Source: Metallococcus carri (GTDB lineage Bacteria > Actinomycetota > Actinomycetes > Actinomycetales > Dermatophilaceae). From it: a stretch of DNA of 64,000 bases. Below the pieces are notes generated by a model. That model worked only from the letters and a program-made list of their open reading frames with translations, did not search any database and was not told the DNA's origin. Below, piece after piece: positions 1 to 9,653 of the stretch (positions are counted from its first letter, which is position 1; every line of letters begins with the position of its first letter). The position numbers and the translations under genes were made by a program. Location of the stretch: positions 54,896 to 118,895 of the forward strand of contig NZ_JAAOIV010000006.1 of the NCBI RefSeq assembly GCF_011440275.1, given 5' to 3'.

Positions 1-1
1 A

Positions 2-1381
2 CAGGTTGAGTTCGTCGACGTGCGCTTCTGCGACCTGCCGGGCGTCATGCAGCACTTCAATGTGCCCGCCTCGACGTTCGACGCCGACGCCTTCGAGAAC
101 GGCGCGATGTTCGACGGTTCGTCGATCCGCGGGTTCCAGGCGATCCACGAGTCCGACATGAAGCTCGTGCCGGACGCGCAGTCGGCGTTCGTCGACCCGT
201 TCCGCGCGCACAAGACGCTGGTCATGAACTTCTCGATCGTGGACCCGTTCACCGGTGAGGCCTACAGCCGCGACCCGCGCAATATCGCGGCGAAGGCGGA
301 GGCCTACCTGAAGTCGACGGGCATCGCCGACACGGCGTACTTCGGCCCGGAGGCGGAGTTCTACATCTTCGACGACGTGCGCTTCGAGACCAAGCAGAAC
401 GCCGGCTATTACTTCATCGACTCGGTCGAGGGCGCCTGGAACACCGGGCGCGAGGAGGAGGGCGGCAACCTCGGGTACAAGCCGCGCTACAAGGGCGGCT
501 ACTTCCCGGTGCCGCCAGTCGACCACATGGCCGACCTGCGCGACCAGATCGTGGTCAACATGGCCGCCGTCGGCCTCGAGGTCGAGCGCGCCCACCACGA
601 GGTCGGCACCGCCGGCCAGCAGGAGATCAACTACAAGTTCTCCACGCTACTTGGCTCGGGCGACGACGTGATGAAGTTCAAGTACGTCGTCAAGAACACC
701 GCCTTCGCCGCCGGCAAGACTGCGACCTTCATGCCGAAGCCGCTCTTCGGCGACAACGGCTCGGGCATGCACACCCACCAGTCCCTGTGGAAGGACGGCG
801 AGCCGCTCTTCTACGACGAGAAGGGGTATGGCGGCCTGTCCGACCTCGCGCGCTGGTACATCGGCGGTCTGCTCAAGCACGCGCCGTCGCTGCTGGCGTT
901 CACCAACCCGACCGTGAACTCCTACCACCGCCTCGTTCCTGGGTATGAGGCCCCGGTCAACCTGGTCTACTCGGCCCGCAACCGCTCGGCGTGCGTCCGC
1001 ATCCCGATCGCCGGCACCTCCCCCAAGGCCAAGCGCATCGAGTTCCGCATCCCCGACCCGTCAGCCAACCCCTACCTGTGCTTCGCGGCGCAGCTGATGG
1101 CTGGCCTGGACGGCATCCGCAACCGGATCGAGCCGCCGGAGCCGGTGGACAAGGACCTCTACGAGCTGCCCCCGGAGGAGCACGCCAACATCCAGCAGGT
1201 GCCCGGCTCGCTGCCGGCCGTCCTGGACGCGCTTGAGGCCGACCACGAGTACCTCACCGAGGGCGACGTCTTCACCCAGGACTTGATCGAGACCTGGATC
1301 GACTACAAGCGCACCAACGAGGTCGACCCGATGCGCTTCCGCCCCCACCCCCACGAATTCGAGTTGTACTACGACATCTGA
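2..1381 (+). CDS. glnA: Glutamine synthetase type I (GSI-beta), 5' end cut by window
   Basis: Catalyses ATP-dependent amidation of glutamate to glutamine in the cytoplasm, the main ammonium-assimilation step. The frame is open from the first bases (residues [19 protein letters not shown]), the conserved start of the beta-grasp domain, so about 15-20 N-terminal residues and the start codon lie upstream of the window; the GTG at 20 is internal. Visible signatures are the DGSSIRGF segment, the ATP-binding stretch [16 protein letters not shown] and the [17 protein letters not shown] loop. Near the C-terminus, DLYELPPEE holds the tyrosine that GlnE adenylylates in GSI-beta enzymes, so post-translational control is expected. 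A hairpin terminator follows at 1508. Confidence 0.97.
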   Translation, partial: QVEFVDVRFCDLPGVMQHFNVPASTFDADAFENGAMFDGSSIRGFQAIHESDMKLVPDAQSAFVDPFRAHKTLVMNFSIVDPFTGEAYSRDPRNIAAKAEAYLKSTGIADTAYFGPEAEFYIFDDVRFETKQNAGYYFIDSVEGAWNTGREEEGGNLGYKPRYKGGYFPVPPVDHMADLRDQIVVNMAAVGLEVERAHHEVGTAGQQEINYKFSTLLGSGDDVMKFKYVVKNTAFAAGKTATFMPKPLFGDNGSGMHTHQSLWKDGEPLFYDEKGYGGLSDLARWYIGGLLKHAPSLLAFTNPTVNSYHRLVPGYEAPVNLVYSARNRSACVRIPIAGTSPKAKRIEFRIPDPSANPYLCFAAQLMAGLDGIRNRIEPPEPVDKDLYELPPEEHANIQQVPGSLPAVLDALEADHEYLTEGDVFTQDLIETWIDYKRTNEVDPMRFRPHPHEFELYYDI

Positions 1382-1507
1382 CGAAGCATGTAGCGGAGGC
1401 TGCGGGCGAAGCGACGAAGGAGCGGAGCACGCGGCCGAAGCGGAGTGCGAGGAAGATGTCGAGAGAGAATCGTCATCTGACTCGCACCAAGCGATACGCA
1501 CAGCTGG
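1382..1507. repeat. Purine-rich degenerate repeat after glnA
   Basis: The non-coding stretch after the glnA stop is a degenerate iteration of GCGAAGCG, GGAGCGGAG and GCGAGGAAG blocks (about 1384-1470), strongly purine-biased on the plus strand. No ORF with a ribosome binding site is present. It resembles the GAGCGAGCGGAGGAGCGCAG part of the dyad element at 39274-39376, so it may be a decayed member of the same dispersed family. This is a pattern seen by eye, with no known function. Confidence 0.35.
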
Positions 1508-1543
1508 AAGGTGGCCGGCCCCGAGGAGGGTCGGCCACCTTTT
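1508..1543 (+). terminator. Intrinsic terminator downstream of glnA
   Basis: A perfect 10-bp stem, AAGGTGGCCG at 1508-1517 paired with CGGCCACCTT at 1532-1541, encloses a 14-nt loop and runs into TTTT and then CG. It sits about 125 nt after the glnA stop and before the restriction operon, so it probably insulates hsdMSR from glnA transcription. Confidence 0.75.
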
Positions 1544-1698
1544 CGTCAGTCGGCCACAGCTTAGTTCCCTTGACCTCGCGTTCCAGCGTCTGACGACGAG
1601 ACGCGTGCTTACCTCGGTCGCAGCCACGGCCTATCATGCGCGGAAGAGCCAGGTCGATGACGATGTCGTCTCCTGGCCACGGACACGAAGGGGAAGCG

Positions 1699-3300
1699 AT
1701 GGCGGCACGAGCAACCAACACGAGCGCTTTAGGCTTGGAGGCCGCGCTCTGGGAGTCGGCCAATCGGCTTCGCTCCTCGATGGACGCAGCCGAGTACAAG
1801 CATGTTGTCCTGGGGTTACTTTTCCTGAAGTACGTCTCGGATAAGTTCGAGTTCCGGCAACAGCGGCTCGCGGAGTTAGTCACCGACGAGTCGAGCGATT
1901 ACTTCATGCCGACCGAGGACGCGCGGCAAGCCGTTCTGGAGGACCGCGACGAGTACACCGCAGAGGGTGTCTTCTGGGTCCCTGCTGGCCACCGCTGGTC
2001 TGATCTGCGCAAGGTCGCGAAGCAGACCGACATCGGGCAGCGCATCGACGCAGCGATGGAAGCCATCGAGAAGGAAAACCCCTCACTGAAGGGTGTTCTC
2101 CCGAAGAACTACGCCCGCCGTGAACTCACCGCCGCCACGCTGGGCGGGCTGATCGACACCTTCTCCCGCGACGACCTCGCTGCCGCCGAGCACTCTGGTC
2201 TGGATGTGCTGGGCCGGGTGTACGAGTACTTCCTCGCTCAGTTCGCCTCCAACGAAGGCAGGAACGCGGGCGAGTTCTACACGCCCCGGTCGGTCGTGTC
2301 CCTGCTGGCCGACATGCTCCGCCCGTACAACGGCAGAGTGTTCGACCCGTGCTGTGGCTCGGGTGGCATGTTCGTGCAGGCCGAGCACTTCGTCGAGACT
2401 CACGGCGGCAACCGCAACGACATCTCCGTCTTCGGCCAGGAAAGCAACCCCACCACCTGGCGGCTAGCGAAGATGAACCTCGCCATTCGCGGTATCGAGG
2501 CCAACCTCGGCGCGGAGTGGGCCGACTCCTTCCACGACGACCAGCACCCGGACCTGCGGGCCGACTTCATCATGGCCAATCCACCGTTCAATATCTCCTC
2601 CTGGGGCGGCGAGCGACTGGCCGACGACCCGCGTTGGGTGCACGGCACCCCGCCACCTGGGAACGCGAACTACGCCTGGCTTCAAACCATGCTGGCCCAC
2701 CTGTCACCAACCGGAACGATGGGAGTGGTGCTCGCCAACGGGTCGCTCACGGTGAACTCTTCGGGTCAGGGTCAGATCAGGCAGCGTATGGTCGATGCCG
2801 ACTTGGTGGAGTGCATCGTCGCGTTGCCGTCGCAGTTGTTCTACGGGGTGCAGATTCCCGTGTCCCTCTGGTTGTGCACCAAGGACAAGTCAGGAAAGAA
2901 GACCAAGAGCGGCCAGATTCGCCGGCCCCGGTTCGGCGAGGTGCTGTTCATCGATGCCCGCGACATGGGCTACATGGAGAACCGCACCCACCGCAACCTC
3001 TCACCCGAGGACACCGCGCGGATCGCTGACACCTACAACGCGTGGCGCGGCGACCCTGACCTGCCTGCCTATGAGGATGTCCCCGGCTTCTGCGCCTCGG
3101 TGACCAAGGAGCAGGTCGCGGACGCTGGCTACGCGCTCAGCCCCGGTCGTTACGTCGGCACTGAAGAGGTCGCGGACGATGGCGAACCCGTTGAGGAGAA
3201 GATCGCGCGACTGAGCGACGAGATTCGCGAGGGGCTCGCGACGCGAGCCGGACTTCACACTGAGATCGAGGCAGCGCTCGAGAGGTTGATGACTCCGTGA
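1699..3300 (+). CDS. hsdM: Type I restriction-modification N6-adenine methyltransferase subunit
   Basis: Modification subunit that works with HsdS to methylate adenine in a bipartite target. The 533-residue product has an N-terminal HsdM helical domain (EYKHVVLGLLFLKYVSDKFE), the SAM-binding motif I FDPCCGSGG at residues 215-223 and the catalytic NPPF at 294-297. I chose ATG 1699 because AAGGGGA lies 5-10 nt upstream and the family begins just before the ALWESANRLR segment; the frame is open back to 1636 but that extension has no recognisable domain. The stop overlaps the hsdS start (GTGA), indicating translational coupling. First gene of the island inserted after glnA. Confidence 0.96.
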   Translation: MAARATNTSALGLEAALWESANRLRSSMDAAEYKHVVLGLLFLKYVSDKFEFRQQRLAELVTDESSDYFMPTEDARQAVLEDRDEYTAEGVFWVPAGHRWSDLRKVAKQTDIGQRIDAAMEAIEKENPSLKGVLPKNYARRELTAATLGGLIDTFSRDDLAAAEHSGLDVLGRVYEYFLAQFASNEGRNAGEFYTPRSVVSLLADMLRPYNGRVFDPCCGSGGMFVQAEHFVETHGGNRNDISVFGQESNPTTWRLAKMNLAIRGIEANLGAEWADSFHDDQHPDLRADFIMANPPFNISSWGGERLADDPRWVHGTPPPGNANYAWLQTMLAHLSPTGTMGVVLANGSLTVNSSGQGQIRQRMVDADLVECIVALPSQLFYGVQIPVSLWLCTKDKSGKKTKSGQIRRPRFGEVLFIDARDMGYMENRTHRNLSPEDTARIADTYNAWRGDPDLPAYEDVPGFCASVTKEQVADAGYALSPGRYVGTEEVADDGEPVEEKIARLSDEIREGLATRAGLHTEIEAALERLMTP

Positions 3301-4385
3301 GTGGCACGGTTTCACTTGGAGATGCGACGGTCTCGCATAGTTCTCGCCGTGTTCCTGTCAAGGGCTCAGATCGCCGAGTCGGACCCTATCCATATTGGGG
3401 CGCATCCGGCGTAGTCGATTATGTTGACGACTACCTGTTTGATAAGCCCATGCTTCTGGTTTCGGAGGATGGGGAGAATCTTCTCTCACGCAAGACTCCC
3501 ATCGCGTTCATCGCCACGGGGAAGTATTGGGTAAATAATCATGCCCACGTCCTCGCTGCCGCCCCAGGGTATGACCTTCGCTTTCTCTACTATTTTGTCT
3601 CCACCTATGACTTCAATGGGCATGGCCTAGTCACCGGTTCCGGCCAACCAAAACTCAATGCCGCCAATCTTCGCCGGGTTCGCGTGCCCTCGCTCCCCTT
3701 GGAGGAGCAGGAGCGGATCGCGGGGGTGCTAGGGGCTTTCGATGACCTCATCGAGACGAACCGCCGCCTATCCCGTCACGCCAATGACCTTCAACGGGCG
3801 GCCTTTCTGCGCGCCACCGATGGGCTCCTGCGTGTTGCAATCTCGGAGCTCATGCAGGTCGAGATGGGTCAATCGCCGCCAGGGCACACGTACAACTCTG
3901 ATGGGGACGGGTTGCCCTTCTTCCAGGGAGTCAAGGACTTCGGCGACCGCTACCCCGCGATCCGTATCTACTGCAGCGAACCACGGCGGATTGCAGAGCC
4001 TGGCGATCTCCTGCTGGCCGTCCGGGCTCCCATCGGTCGGGTCAACGTTGCCACCGAGAGGTGTGCAACGGGCCGCGGACTGGCCATCCTTCGGTCGGCG
4101 AATTCAGCGGTTGCACTACAGGCCCTGACGGCCCAGCCTGATCTTTGGGCGGCCTACGAGGACGAGGGAACGGTCTTCTCTTCGATCAACCGCAAAGTGA
4201 TCAGCGAGCAGCGGATTCGTTGGAGCAACGACCCGGTCCTCGCGGATGTACTGGAGACCTTGGACCATCTCGTACTCGATTGCCACGAGCAGAACGTCGC
4301 CTTGGCCCGCCAGCGTGACGAACTCCTGTCGTTGCTGATGTCGGGCAAGGTGCGGGTGCGCGATGTGGAGGTTCCGATGTCATGA
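3297..4385 (+). CDS. hsdS: Type I restriction-modification DNA specificity subunit
   Basis: Determines the DNA target of the HsdM2S methylase and HsdR2M2S endonuclease. The 362-aa product shows the usual half-repeat plan: target-recognition domain 1 (about 1-130), central conserved helix LPLEEQERIAGVLGAFDDLIETNRRL (about 138-175), target-recognition domain 2 (about 176-320) and a C-terminal helix (DELLSLLMSGKVRV). It starts at GTG 3297 within a 4-nt overlap with hsdM and ends in an ATGA overlap with hsdR. The first third (3300-3660) is visibly richer in A/T than hsdM or hsdR, as expected for a recognition domain exchanged by recombination. The actual target sequence cannot be read from the protein. 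Confidence 0.95.
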   Translation: MSGTVSLGDATVSHSSRRVPVKGSDRRVGPYPYWGASGVVDYVDDYLFDKPMLLVSEDGENLLSRKTPIAFIATGKYWVNNHAHVLAAAPGYDLRFLYYFVSTYDFNGHGLVTGSGQPKLNAANLRRVRVPSLPLEEQERIAGVLGAFDDLIETNRRLSRHANDLQRAAFLRATDGLLRVAISELMQVEMGQSPPGHTYNSDGDGLPFFQGVKDFGDRYPAIRIYCSEPRRIAEPGDLLLAVRAPIGRVNVATERCATGRGLAILRSANSAVALQALTAQPDLWAAYEDEGTVFSSINRKVISEQRIRWSNDPVLADVLETLDHLVLDCHEQNVALARQRDELLSLLMSGKVRVRDVEVPMS

Positions 4386-7300
4386 GCGTGGCGGAGTCGG
4401 AGTTCGAGACCTGGGTGCTGGAGATGCTGGCCGAGCAGGGCTGGCAGACCGTTCACGGGCCGGACATCGCCCCGGGCATGCTGGATGCCGAGCGCTCCGA
4501 CTACCGCGAGGTCGTCCTTGAAGGACGCCTCCGGGATGCCATCTATCGACTGAACCCGAACCTCCCAGACGATGCCGTCGAGGAGGCGATCAAGACTGCC
4601 GTCCGACCGGAGTCGTCCGTAATCCAGTCCGAGAACTGGCGGGCGTACGAACTGCTGACGCAAGGGGTCCCCGTCGAGTACCGCGACGCTGAAGGAGTGT
4701 TGCGGAACGTTCGAGCGCGGCTGGTCGACTGGGCCGAGCCCCTCTCGAATGACTTGATCGCGGTCAACCAGTTCACGGTCCAGGGGCCGAAGAAGGAGCG
4801 GCGCCCGGATGTCGTGCTGTTCGTCAACGGCCTGCCCCTCGGCCTGCTGGAGTTGAAGAAACCCGGGGCGCAGAACGCAACGATCGCCAGCGCGTACGCC
4901 CAAATTCAGACCTACAAGGCACAGATCCCCGACCTGTTCACCTGGAACGCGGGCGTCGTGATCTCGGATGGGCTGCTGGCGCGGATGGGAACGCTGACCG
5001 CGCAGGCGAACCACTACCAGGCGTGGAAGACCATCGACGGGCGGAACCTCGCGACCAAGTACCGCCCCGAGATCGAAGTCATCGTCGCCGGGTTCCTCAA
5101 CCCCGAGGTGTTCCTCGACTGGACGCGCAACTTCCTCGCCTACTCCGGCGACGGCGCGAAGATAACCAAGATCGGTGCGAAGTACCACCAATACTGGGCG
5201 GTGCGGAAGGCCGTTCACGAGACCATCGAAGCGGTCGAAACGGATGGCCGAGCCGGGATCGTCTGGCACACCCAAGGCTCTGGCAAGTCGTTCGAGATGG
5301 CGTGGACAGCGGGAGCACTTATGCGCCACCCGGCGATGGATAACCCGACGCTGCTGGTACTGACCGACCGCAACGACCTCGACAATCAGTTGTTCGAGGA
5401 CACCTTCGCCGCCACCAAGATCGGCGCACCGCTCCCTGAGGCTCCCGTCCAAGCGGAGACCCGAGCCGAGTTGAAGAACCTCCTGTCCGGGCGTCAGTCG
5501 GGTGGCATCGTGTTCACCACGATCCAGAAGTTCGGCCTCTCCAAGGATGAGCGAGACGCAGGGATCGCGTTCCCCACCCTGTCCGAGCGCATGAACATCG
5601 TCGTCATGGTCGATGAGGCCCACCGCTCGAACTACGACTTCATCGACGGGTTCGCTCGTCATCTACGCGACGGTCTGCCGAACGCCACGTTCATCGGCTT
5701 CACCGGCACGCCCATCGAGGCCAAGGACCGCTCCACGACGGCGGTCTTCGGAGACGTGATCGACACCTACGACCTCACCCAGGCCGTCGAGGACGGGGCC
5801 ACGGTCAAGGTCCTGTACGAGGCTCGCCTGGCGAAGGTGCGCCTGCCGGAGGACGCACTCACCCAGATCGACAACGCCTTCACCGAGGCTGTCTCGGGCA
5901 GCGAGGATGAGGCTCAGGATCGTCTGAAGTCTCGCTGGTCTCGGGTGGAAGCCATCGTCGGCTCGGATGAACGGCTGACCGAATTGGCAGCCGACATCGT
6001 GGCCCACTGGGACAAGCGCAAGGAGGTCATACCCGAGGCCAAGTGCATGATCGTCACGATGTCCCGGCGCATCGCAGTCGATCTGCACGACAAGATCGCT
6101 GCGCTGCGACCCGACTGGGCCACCGATGACGACGCGACTGGGCGGATGAAGGTCGTCATGACCGGCTCCGCGACCGATCCGGAGCACTGGCAGGACCACA
6201 TCCGCAACAAAGCCCAGATGCGCGCCCTGAAGGCCCGCGCCTCGGACCCGGAAGACCCCCTCGACGTGGTGATCGTGCGCGACATGTGGCTCACCGGCTT
6301 CGACTCGCCCGCCATGACAACCATGTACGTGGACAAACCCATGCGCGGCGTCTCCCTCATGCAGGCGATCACCCGGGTCAACCGGACGTTCCGCGACAAG
6401 GCCGCCGGCCTGATCGTGGACTACATCGGCATCGCGGAAGACCTCAAGACGGCCCTGGGCGATTACACCCAGCGTGACCGCGACAACGCCCAGGTTGGTG
6501 CCGACATCGAGGCGACCGCGATTCCGGAGATGGAGAACGAGCATGACATCGTGTGCTCAATCCTGTCTGGCTTCGAATGGCGTCCGCTCGTCGCGCAGAA
6601 GACCCAGAAGGCGTACATCAACGCCGTCATGGCGACGGTCGAATGGCTGCTGGAGCAGGAACACGTCGAGGACGCCTTCGAGGGCCTCGATGGCGACGAG
6701 CCTGAGAGGCGCAAGGAACTGACGGTCAAGCAGCGGTTCATCGCCCACGTGGCGCGCCTGCGGTCGTTCTTCTCCCTCGTCCCTGCATCAGACGCAGCCA
6801 CGGCCATCCGTGATGACGTGGCGTTCTTCGACGCGGTGCGTGCCGCCATCGCCAAGATCGAGGGCGCGGGACGGGGCGCGACGGACGCGGGTGCGGAGTT
6901 GGATACGGCGATCCGGCAGATCGTGTCCGAGAACATGACCGGGACGGGCGTGGTGGACATCTATGCCGAGGCGGGGATCGCCAACCCAGACATCTCGCTC
7001 ATCGACGATGCGTTCGTCAAGAAGATCAGCGAGTCTGATCGGCCCAACATCCAGATGGAAGCGCTGAAGCGACTGCTGAACGCCGAGATCAGAGCCATCG
7101 CCGGTCGCAACCTCGTCAAGGGCAAGCAGTTCTCCGAGATGCTCAACGCCTCCCTACTGCGCTACCAGAATCGCAGTCTCGATACCGCCGCCGTCGTAGC
7201 CGAACTCGTTCGCCTGGCCCAGGCGCTGAAGGCCGAGCAGGAGCGCGGTCGCGAGACTGGGCTGACCGAGAACGAACTCGCTTTCTACGACGCGTTACGC

Positions 7301-7546
7301 GACAACGAGTCTGCCCGCGAGGCGATGCAGGACGAGACCCTGAAGGAGATCGCACACGAGCTCACGGACATCGTGCGCCGTGACGCCAAGACCGACTGGA
7401 GCGTAAAGGAGCAGGTCAGGGCCAAGTTGCGCACCACTATCAAACGGCTCCTGCTGAAGCACGGTTACCCGCCCGACAAAACGAACGCCGCAACGGAGTT
7501 GATCCTGAAGCAGGCTGAGACGCTGAGCGGTCAATCGGACCGTTAG
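4382..7546 (+). CDS. hsdR: Type I restriction endonuclease motor/nuclease subunit
   Basis: Translocates and cleaves unmodified DNA with HsdM and HsdS. The 1054-aa length is normal for the family. An N-terminal PD-(D/E)xK nuclease domain shows D143 and E157-L-K159 (RPDVVLFVNGLPLGLLELKK). The SF2 helicase core has Walker A GSGKS at 299-303, DEAH at 411-414 and later motifs GFTGTPI and QAITRVNR. A C-terminal helical domain follows. All motifs needed for activity look intact. The start ATG overlaps the hsdS stop by 4 nt. Defence against phage and incoming DNA is inferred from the family. Confidence 0.96.
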   Translation: MSVAESEFETWVLEMLAEQGWQTVHGPDIAPGMLDAERSDYREVVLEGRLRDAIYRLNPNLPDDAVEEAIKTAVRPESSVIQSENWRAYELLTQGVPVEYRDAEGVLRNVRARLVDWAEPLSNDLIAVNQFTVQGPKKERRPDVVLFVNGLPLGLLELKKPGAQNATIASAYAQIQTYKAQIPDLFTWNAGVVISDGLLARMGTLTAQANHYQAWKTIDGRNLATKYRPEIEVIVAGFLNPEVFLDWTRNFLAYSGDGAKITKIGAKYHQYWAVRKAVHETIEAVETDGRAGIVWHTQGSGKSFEMAWTAGALMRHPAMDNPTLLVLTDRNDLDNQLFEDTFAATKIGAPLPEAPVQAETRAELKNLLSGRQSGGIVFTTIQKFGLSKDERDAGIAFPTLSERMNIVVMVDEAHRSNYDFIDGFARHLRDGLPNATFIGFTGTPIEAKDRSTTAVFGDVIDTYDLTQAVEDGATVKVLYEARLAKVRLPEDALTQIDNAFTEAVSGSEDEAQDRLKSRWSRVEAIVGSDERLTELAADIVAHWDKRKEVIPEAKCMIVTMSRRIAVDLHDKIAALRPDWATDDDATGRMKVVMTGSATDPEHWQDHIRNKAQMRALKARASDPEDPLDVVIVRDMWLTGFDSPAMTTMYVDKPMRGVSLMQAITRVNRTFRDKAAGLIVDYIGIAEDLKTALGDYTQRDRDNAQVGADIEATAIPEMENEHDIVCSILSGFEWRPLVAQKTQKAYINAVMATVEWLLEQEHVEDAFEGLDGDEPERRKELTVKQRFIAHVARLRSFFSLVPASDAATAIRDDVAFFDAVRAAIAKIEGAGRGATDAGAELDTAIRQIVSENMTGTGVVDIYAEAGIANPDISLIDDAFVKKISESDRPNIQMEALKRLLNAEIRAIAGRNLVKGKQFSEMLNASLLRYQNRSLDTAAVVAELVRLAQALKAEQERGRETGLTENELAFYDALRDNESAREAMQDETLKEIAHELTDIVRRDAKTDWSVKEQVRAKLRTTIKRLLLKHGYPPDKTNAATELILKQAETLSGQSDR

Positions 7547-7700
7547 GGAAGTGTCAGCGGTGCGGCGCCGTCCACGCCGAAGGTCCAGCCGAGGGCCGCC
7601 GACGTCATCACGCCAGGAATCGCCCAGGTGGCGGATCCCGTGAAGTTCGGAAGGTCGAACCACAGGCGGCGGCAGCTGGCGCGGGCTACGTTGGCTCCCA
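7543..7700 (-). pseudogene. Possible C-terminal remnant of a disrupted gene
   Basis: In the 169-bp gap between hsdR and the next gene, one minus-strand frame reads as about 50 protein-like codons with strongly GC-ending third positions (fragments LWFDLPNFTGSATWAIPGVM and GWTFGVDGAAPLTLP), then TAA at 7545-7543, which overlaps the hsdR stop. There is no start codon or ribosome binding site because the frame would begin inside the DUF262 gene. It may be the end of a chromosomal gene cut by insertion of the island. I do not recognise the family, and an accidental open frame in high-GC DNA cannot be excluded. Confidence 0.2.
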
Positions 7701-7715
7701 AGCGAAGGAGACCAC

Positions 7716-9506
7716 GTGGCGAAGTATTCGGTGACCCAGTCGGCAGTGACGCAACTGCTTGCGGACGTCAAGGGCGAGAAGATCGCGATCCCAGAATTGC
7801 AGCGCCCGTTCGTCTGGGACAGCGTCAAGGTGCGCGACCTCATGGACTCCCTTTACAAGGGATACCCCGTCGGTTATTTGATCACCTGGCAGTCGCTGGG
7901 CGCCAAGCTGAAAGGTGGTCAGATCGCGTCCCACCAGCAGATCCTGATCGATGGGCAACAGCGCATCACTGCGCTCCGCGCCGCCGTTGCCGGACTGCCC
8001 GTCATCGACAAGCGCTACAAGTCGATTAGGATCCGGATCGCGTTCAACCCGATCACCGAGGAGTTCGCGACCCTCACCCCGGTCCTCGACAAGAACCCGC
8101 AGTGGATCTCGGACATCAGCGCGTTCTTCAACTCGACGTCACCGCTGTCCTTCGCCCGCGGCTACCTCACCGAGAACCCTGACGCCGACGAGATGGTCTT
8201 CGAGACAAACCTCGGTCGCCTGGAGAGCATCAAGAACTCCCAGATCGGGATCATCGCTCTCGCCGATGACCTGGACGTCGAAACGGTCTCCGAGATCTTC
8301 ATCCGGATCAATTCCAAGGGTGTGCCACTGAGCAGCGCGGACTTCGCGATGAGCAAAATCGCCACGTACGGCGACCGTGGGCGGAACATCCGCAAGCTGA
8401 TCGACTACTTCTGCCACTTGGCCGTTGCGCCGCACGCCTTCGCCGACATCCAGGAGAATGACCACGAGTTCGCCGAGACGAAGTACCTGAGCGCCATCAA
8501 GTGGCTCAAGGACGACTCCGAGGACCTGTACGACCCGGCCTACAGCGATATCATCCGCGTCGCGGGCCTCGTGGGATTCAGCCGTGGCAAGGCTTCAAGC
8601 ATCGTCAGTGAGCTCTCGGGCCGTGACCCCGAGACACGCAAGGTCGACGACGAGCGCATACCGATCGCCTACGACAGGCTTGAGAGTTCACTGCTCCAGA
8701 TCGTTAACAAGTACAACTTCGAGAACTTCATCATGACCATCAAGGCCGCCGGCTTCATCTCCGCCGGCATGGTGAACTCAAAGAACGCTTTGAACTTCGC
8801 CTACGCCCTCTACCTGCGGCTCCGGGCAGACGCGAACCTCAGCGACGGCGAACGGAAGCGCATCGTCAAGCGCTGGTTCGTCATGTCGATGCTCACCGGC
8901 CGGCACTCTGGCAGCTTCGAGTCGACGTGGGAACAAGACATCCGCCGCATCACCGAGCAGGGCGCTGCCAACTACCTCAAGCAGATCGAGGAGTCCGAGC
9001 TTTCGGATGCATTCTGGGCGGTCGCGCTGCCCGCGGCGTTGGAGACCACCAGCACCGTGAGCCCGTTCTTCCAGACCTTCCTCGCTGCGCAGGTCGCCAC
9101 CGGTGCTCGCGGCTTCCTATCGAAGGCAGTCACAGTGGCTGCAATGCACCAGCAGAGCGGAGACATCCACCACATCGTTCCAAAGGACTACCTGATCAAG
9201 AACGGCTATCCGGATCGCGGCGACTACAACCAGGTCGCCAACTTCGCGCTCACCGAGACGGCAGTCAACATCGCGATCAGCAACCGGCCCCCGGCCGAAT
9301 ACATGGCGTTGGTCGACGAACAGATCGGCTCCGGGATTTTGCGGCTCGGCGAGATCACAAGCCGTGCTGTGCTCGAGGCCAACCTCGCCGAGAACGCGGT
9401 CCCCTCCGATATCCGGCTAGTGACCGCGGGCAGCTACCGAGAGTTCCTCGCAGAGCGCCGCCAACTCATGGCCGCCACCGTCCGCGACTACTACTCGCGC
9501 CTCTGA
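7716..9506 (+). CDS. DUF262-HNH protein (GmrSD/SspE-like, putative type IV restriction nuclease)
   Basis: 596 aa. The N-terminal DUF262 domain is a ParB/sulfiredoxin-fold NTPase type; its signature IPELQRPFVWD is followed by DGQQR at residues 79-83, the nucleotide-binding motif of GmrS and SspE. The C-terminus carries an HNH nuclease motif, DIHHIVPK at 483-490 with H485/H486, plus the downstream N-rich segment (QVANFALTETAVNIAISNRPP). Characterised relatives cleave modified (glucosylated hydroxymethylcytosine) or phosphorothioate-linked phage DNA using NTP hydrolysis; this role is inferred. GTG start chosen because GAAGGAG lies at 7704-7710, 5 nt upstream. It is third in line after hsdR on the same strand with its own gap, so it may have its own promoter. 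Confidence 0.85.
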   Translation: MAKYSVTQSAVTQLLADVKGEKIAIPELQRPFVWDSVKVRDLMDSLYKGYPVGYLITWQSLGAKLKGGQIASHQQILIDGQQRITALRAAVAGLPVIDKRYKSIRIRIAFNPITEEFATLTPVLDKNPQWISDISAFFNSTSPLSFARGYLTENPDADEMVFETNLGRLESIKNSQIGIIALADDLDVETVSEIFIRINSKGVPLSSADFAMSKIATYGDRGRNIRKLIDYFCHLAVAPHAFADIQENDHEFAETKYLSAIKWLKDDSEDLYDPAYSDIIRVAGLVGFSRGKASSIVSELSGRDPETRKVDDERIPIAYDRLESSLLQIVNKYNFENFIMTIKAAGFISAGMVNSKNALNFAYALYLRLRADANLSDGERKRIVKRWFVMSMLTGRHSGSFESTWEQDIRRITEQGAANYLKQIEESELSDAFWAVALPAALETTSTVSPFFQTFLAAQVATGARGFLSKAVTVAAMHQQSGDIHHIVPKDYLIKNGYPDRGDYNQVANFALTETAVNIAISNRPPAEYMALVDEQIGSGILRLGEITSRAVLEANLAENAVPSDIRLVTAGSYREFLAERRQLMAATVRDYYSRL

Positions 9507-9653
9507 GCCCATGTCACCGTGCCTGGGTGGCCCACGATGGGTCGAAGCGATCGACGCCAGGTCGCTGGCCCGCTCGCGCCGTCGTAACGGGCCGGTTCGA
9601 GACGGCGAGGATCGTTGCTGCGATACCAGTCACGATATCAAGGAGAGTCAGTA

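Noticed and set aside
4154..5662. 502-codon minus-strand frame opposite hsdR and hsdS
   Set aside because: Shadow of the hsdR/hsdS coding frames; no recognisable motif and no promoter or ribosome binding site, while hsdR motifs are intact.
9567..9593. GGCCCG/CGGGCC hairpin in the DUF262-HNH to EVE-HNH gap as terminator
   Set aside because: The stem is only 6 bp with a 15-nt loop and no U tract, too weak to call in GC-rich DNA.
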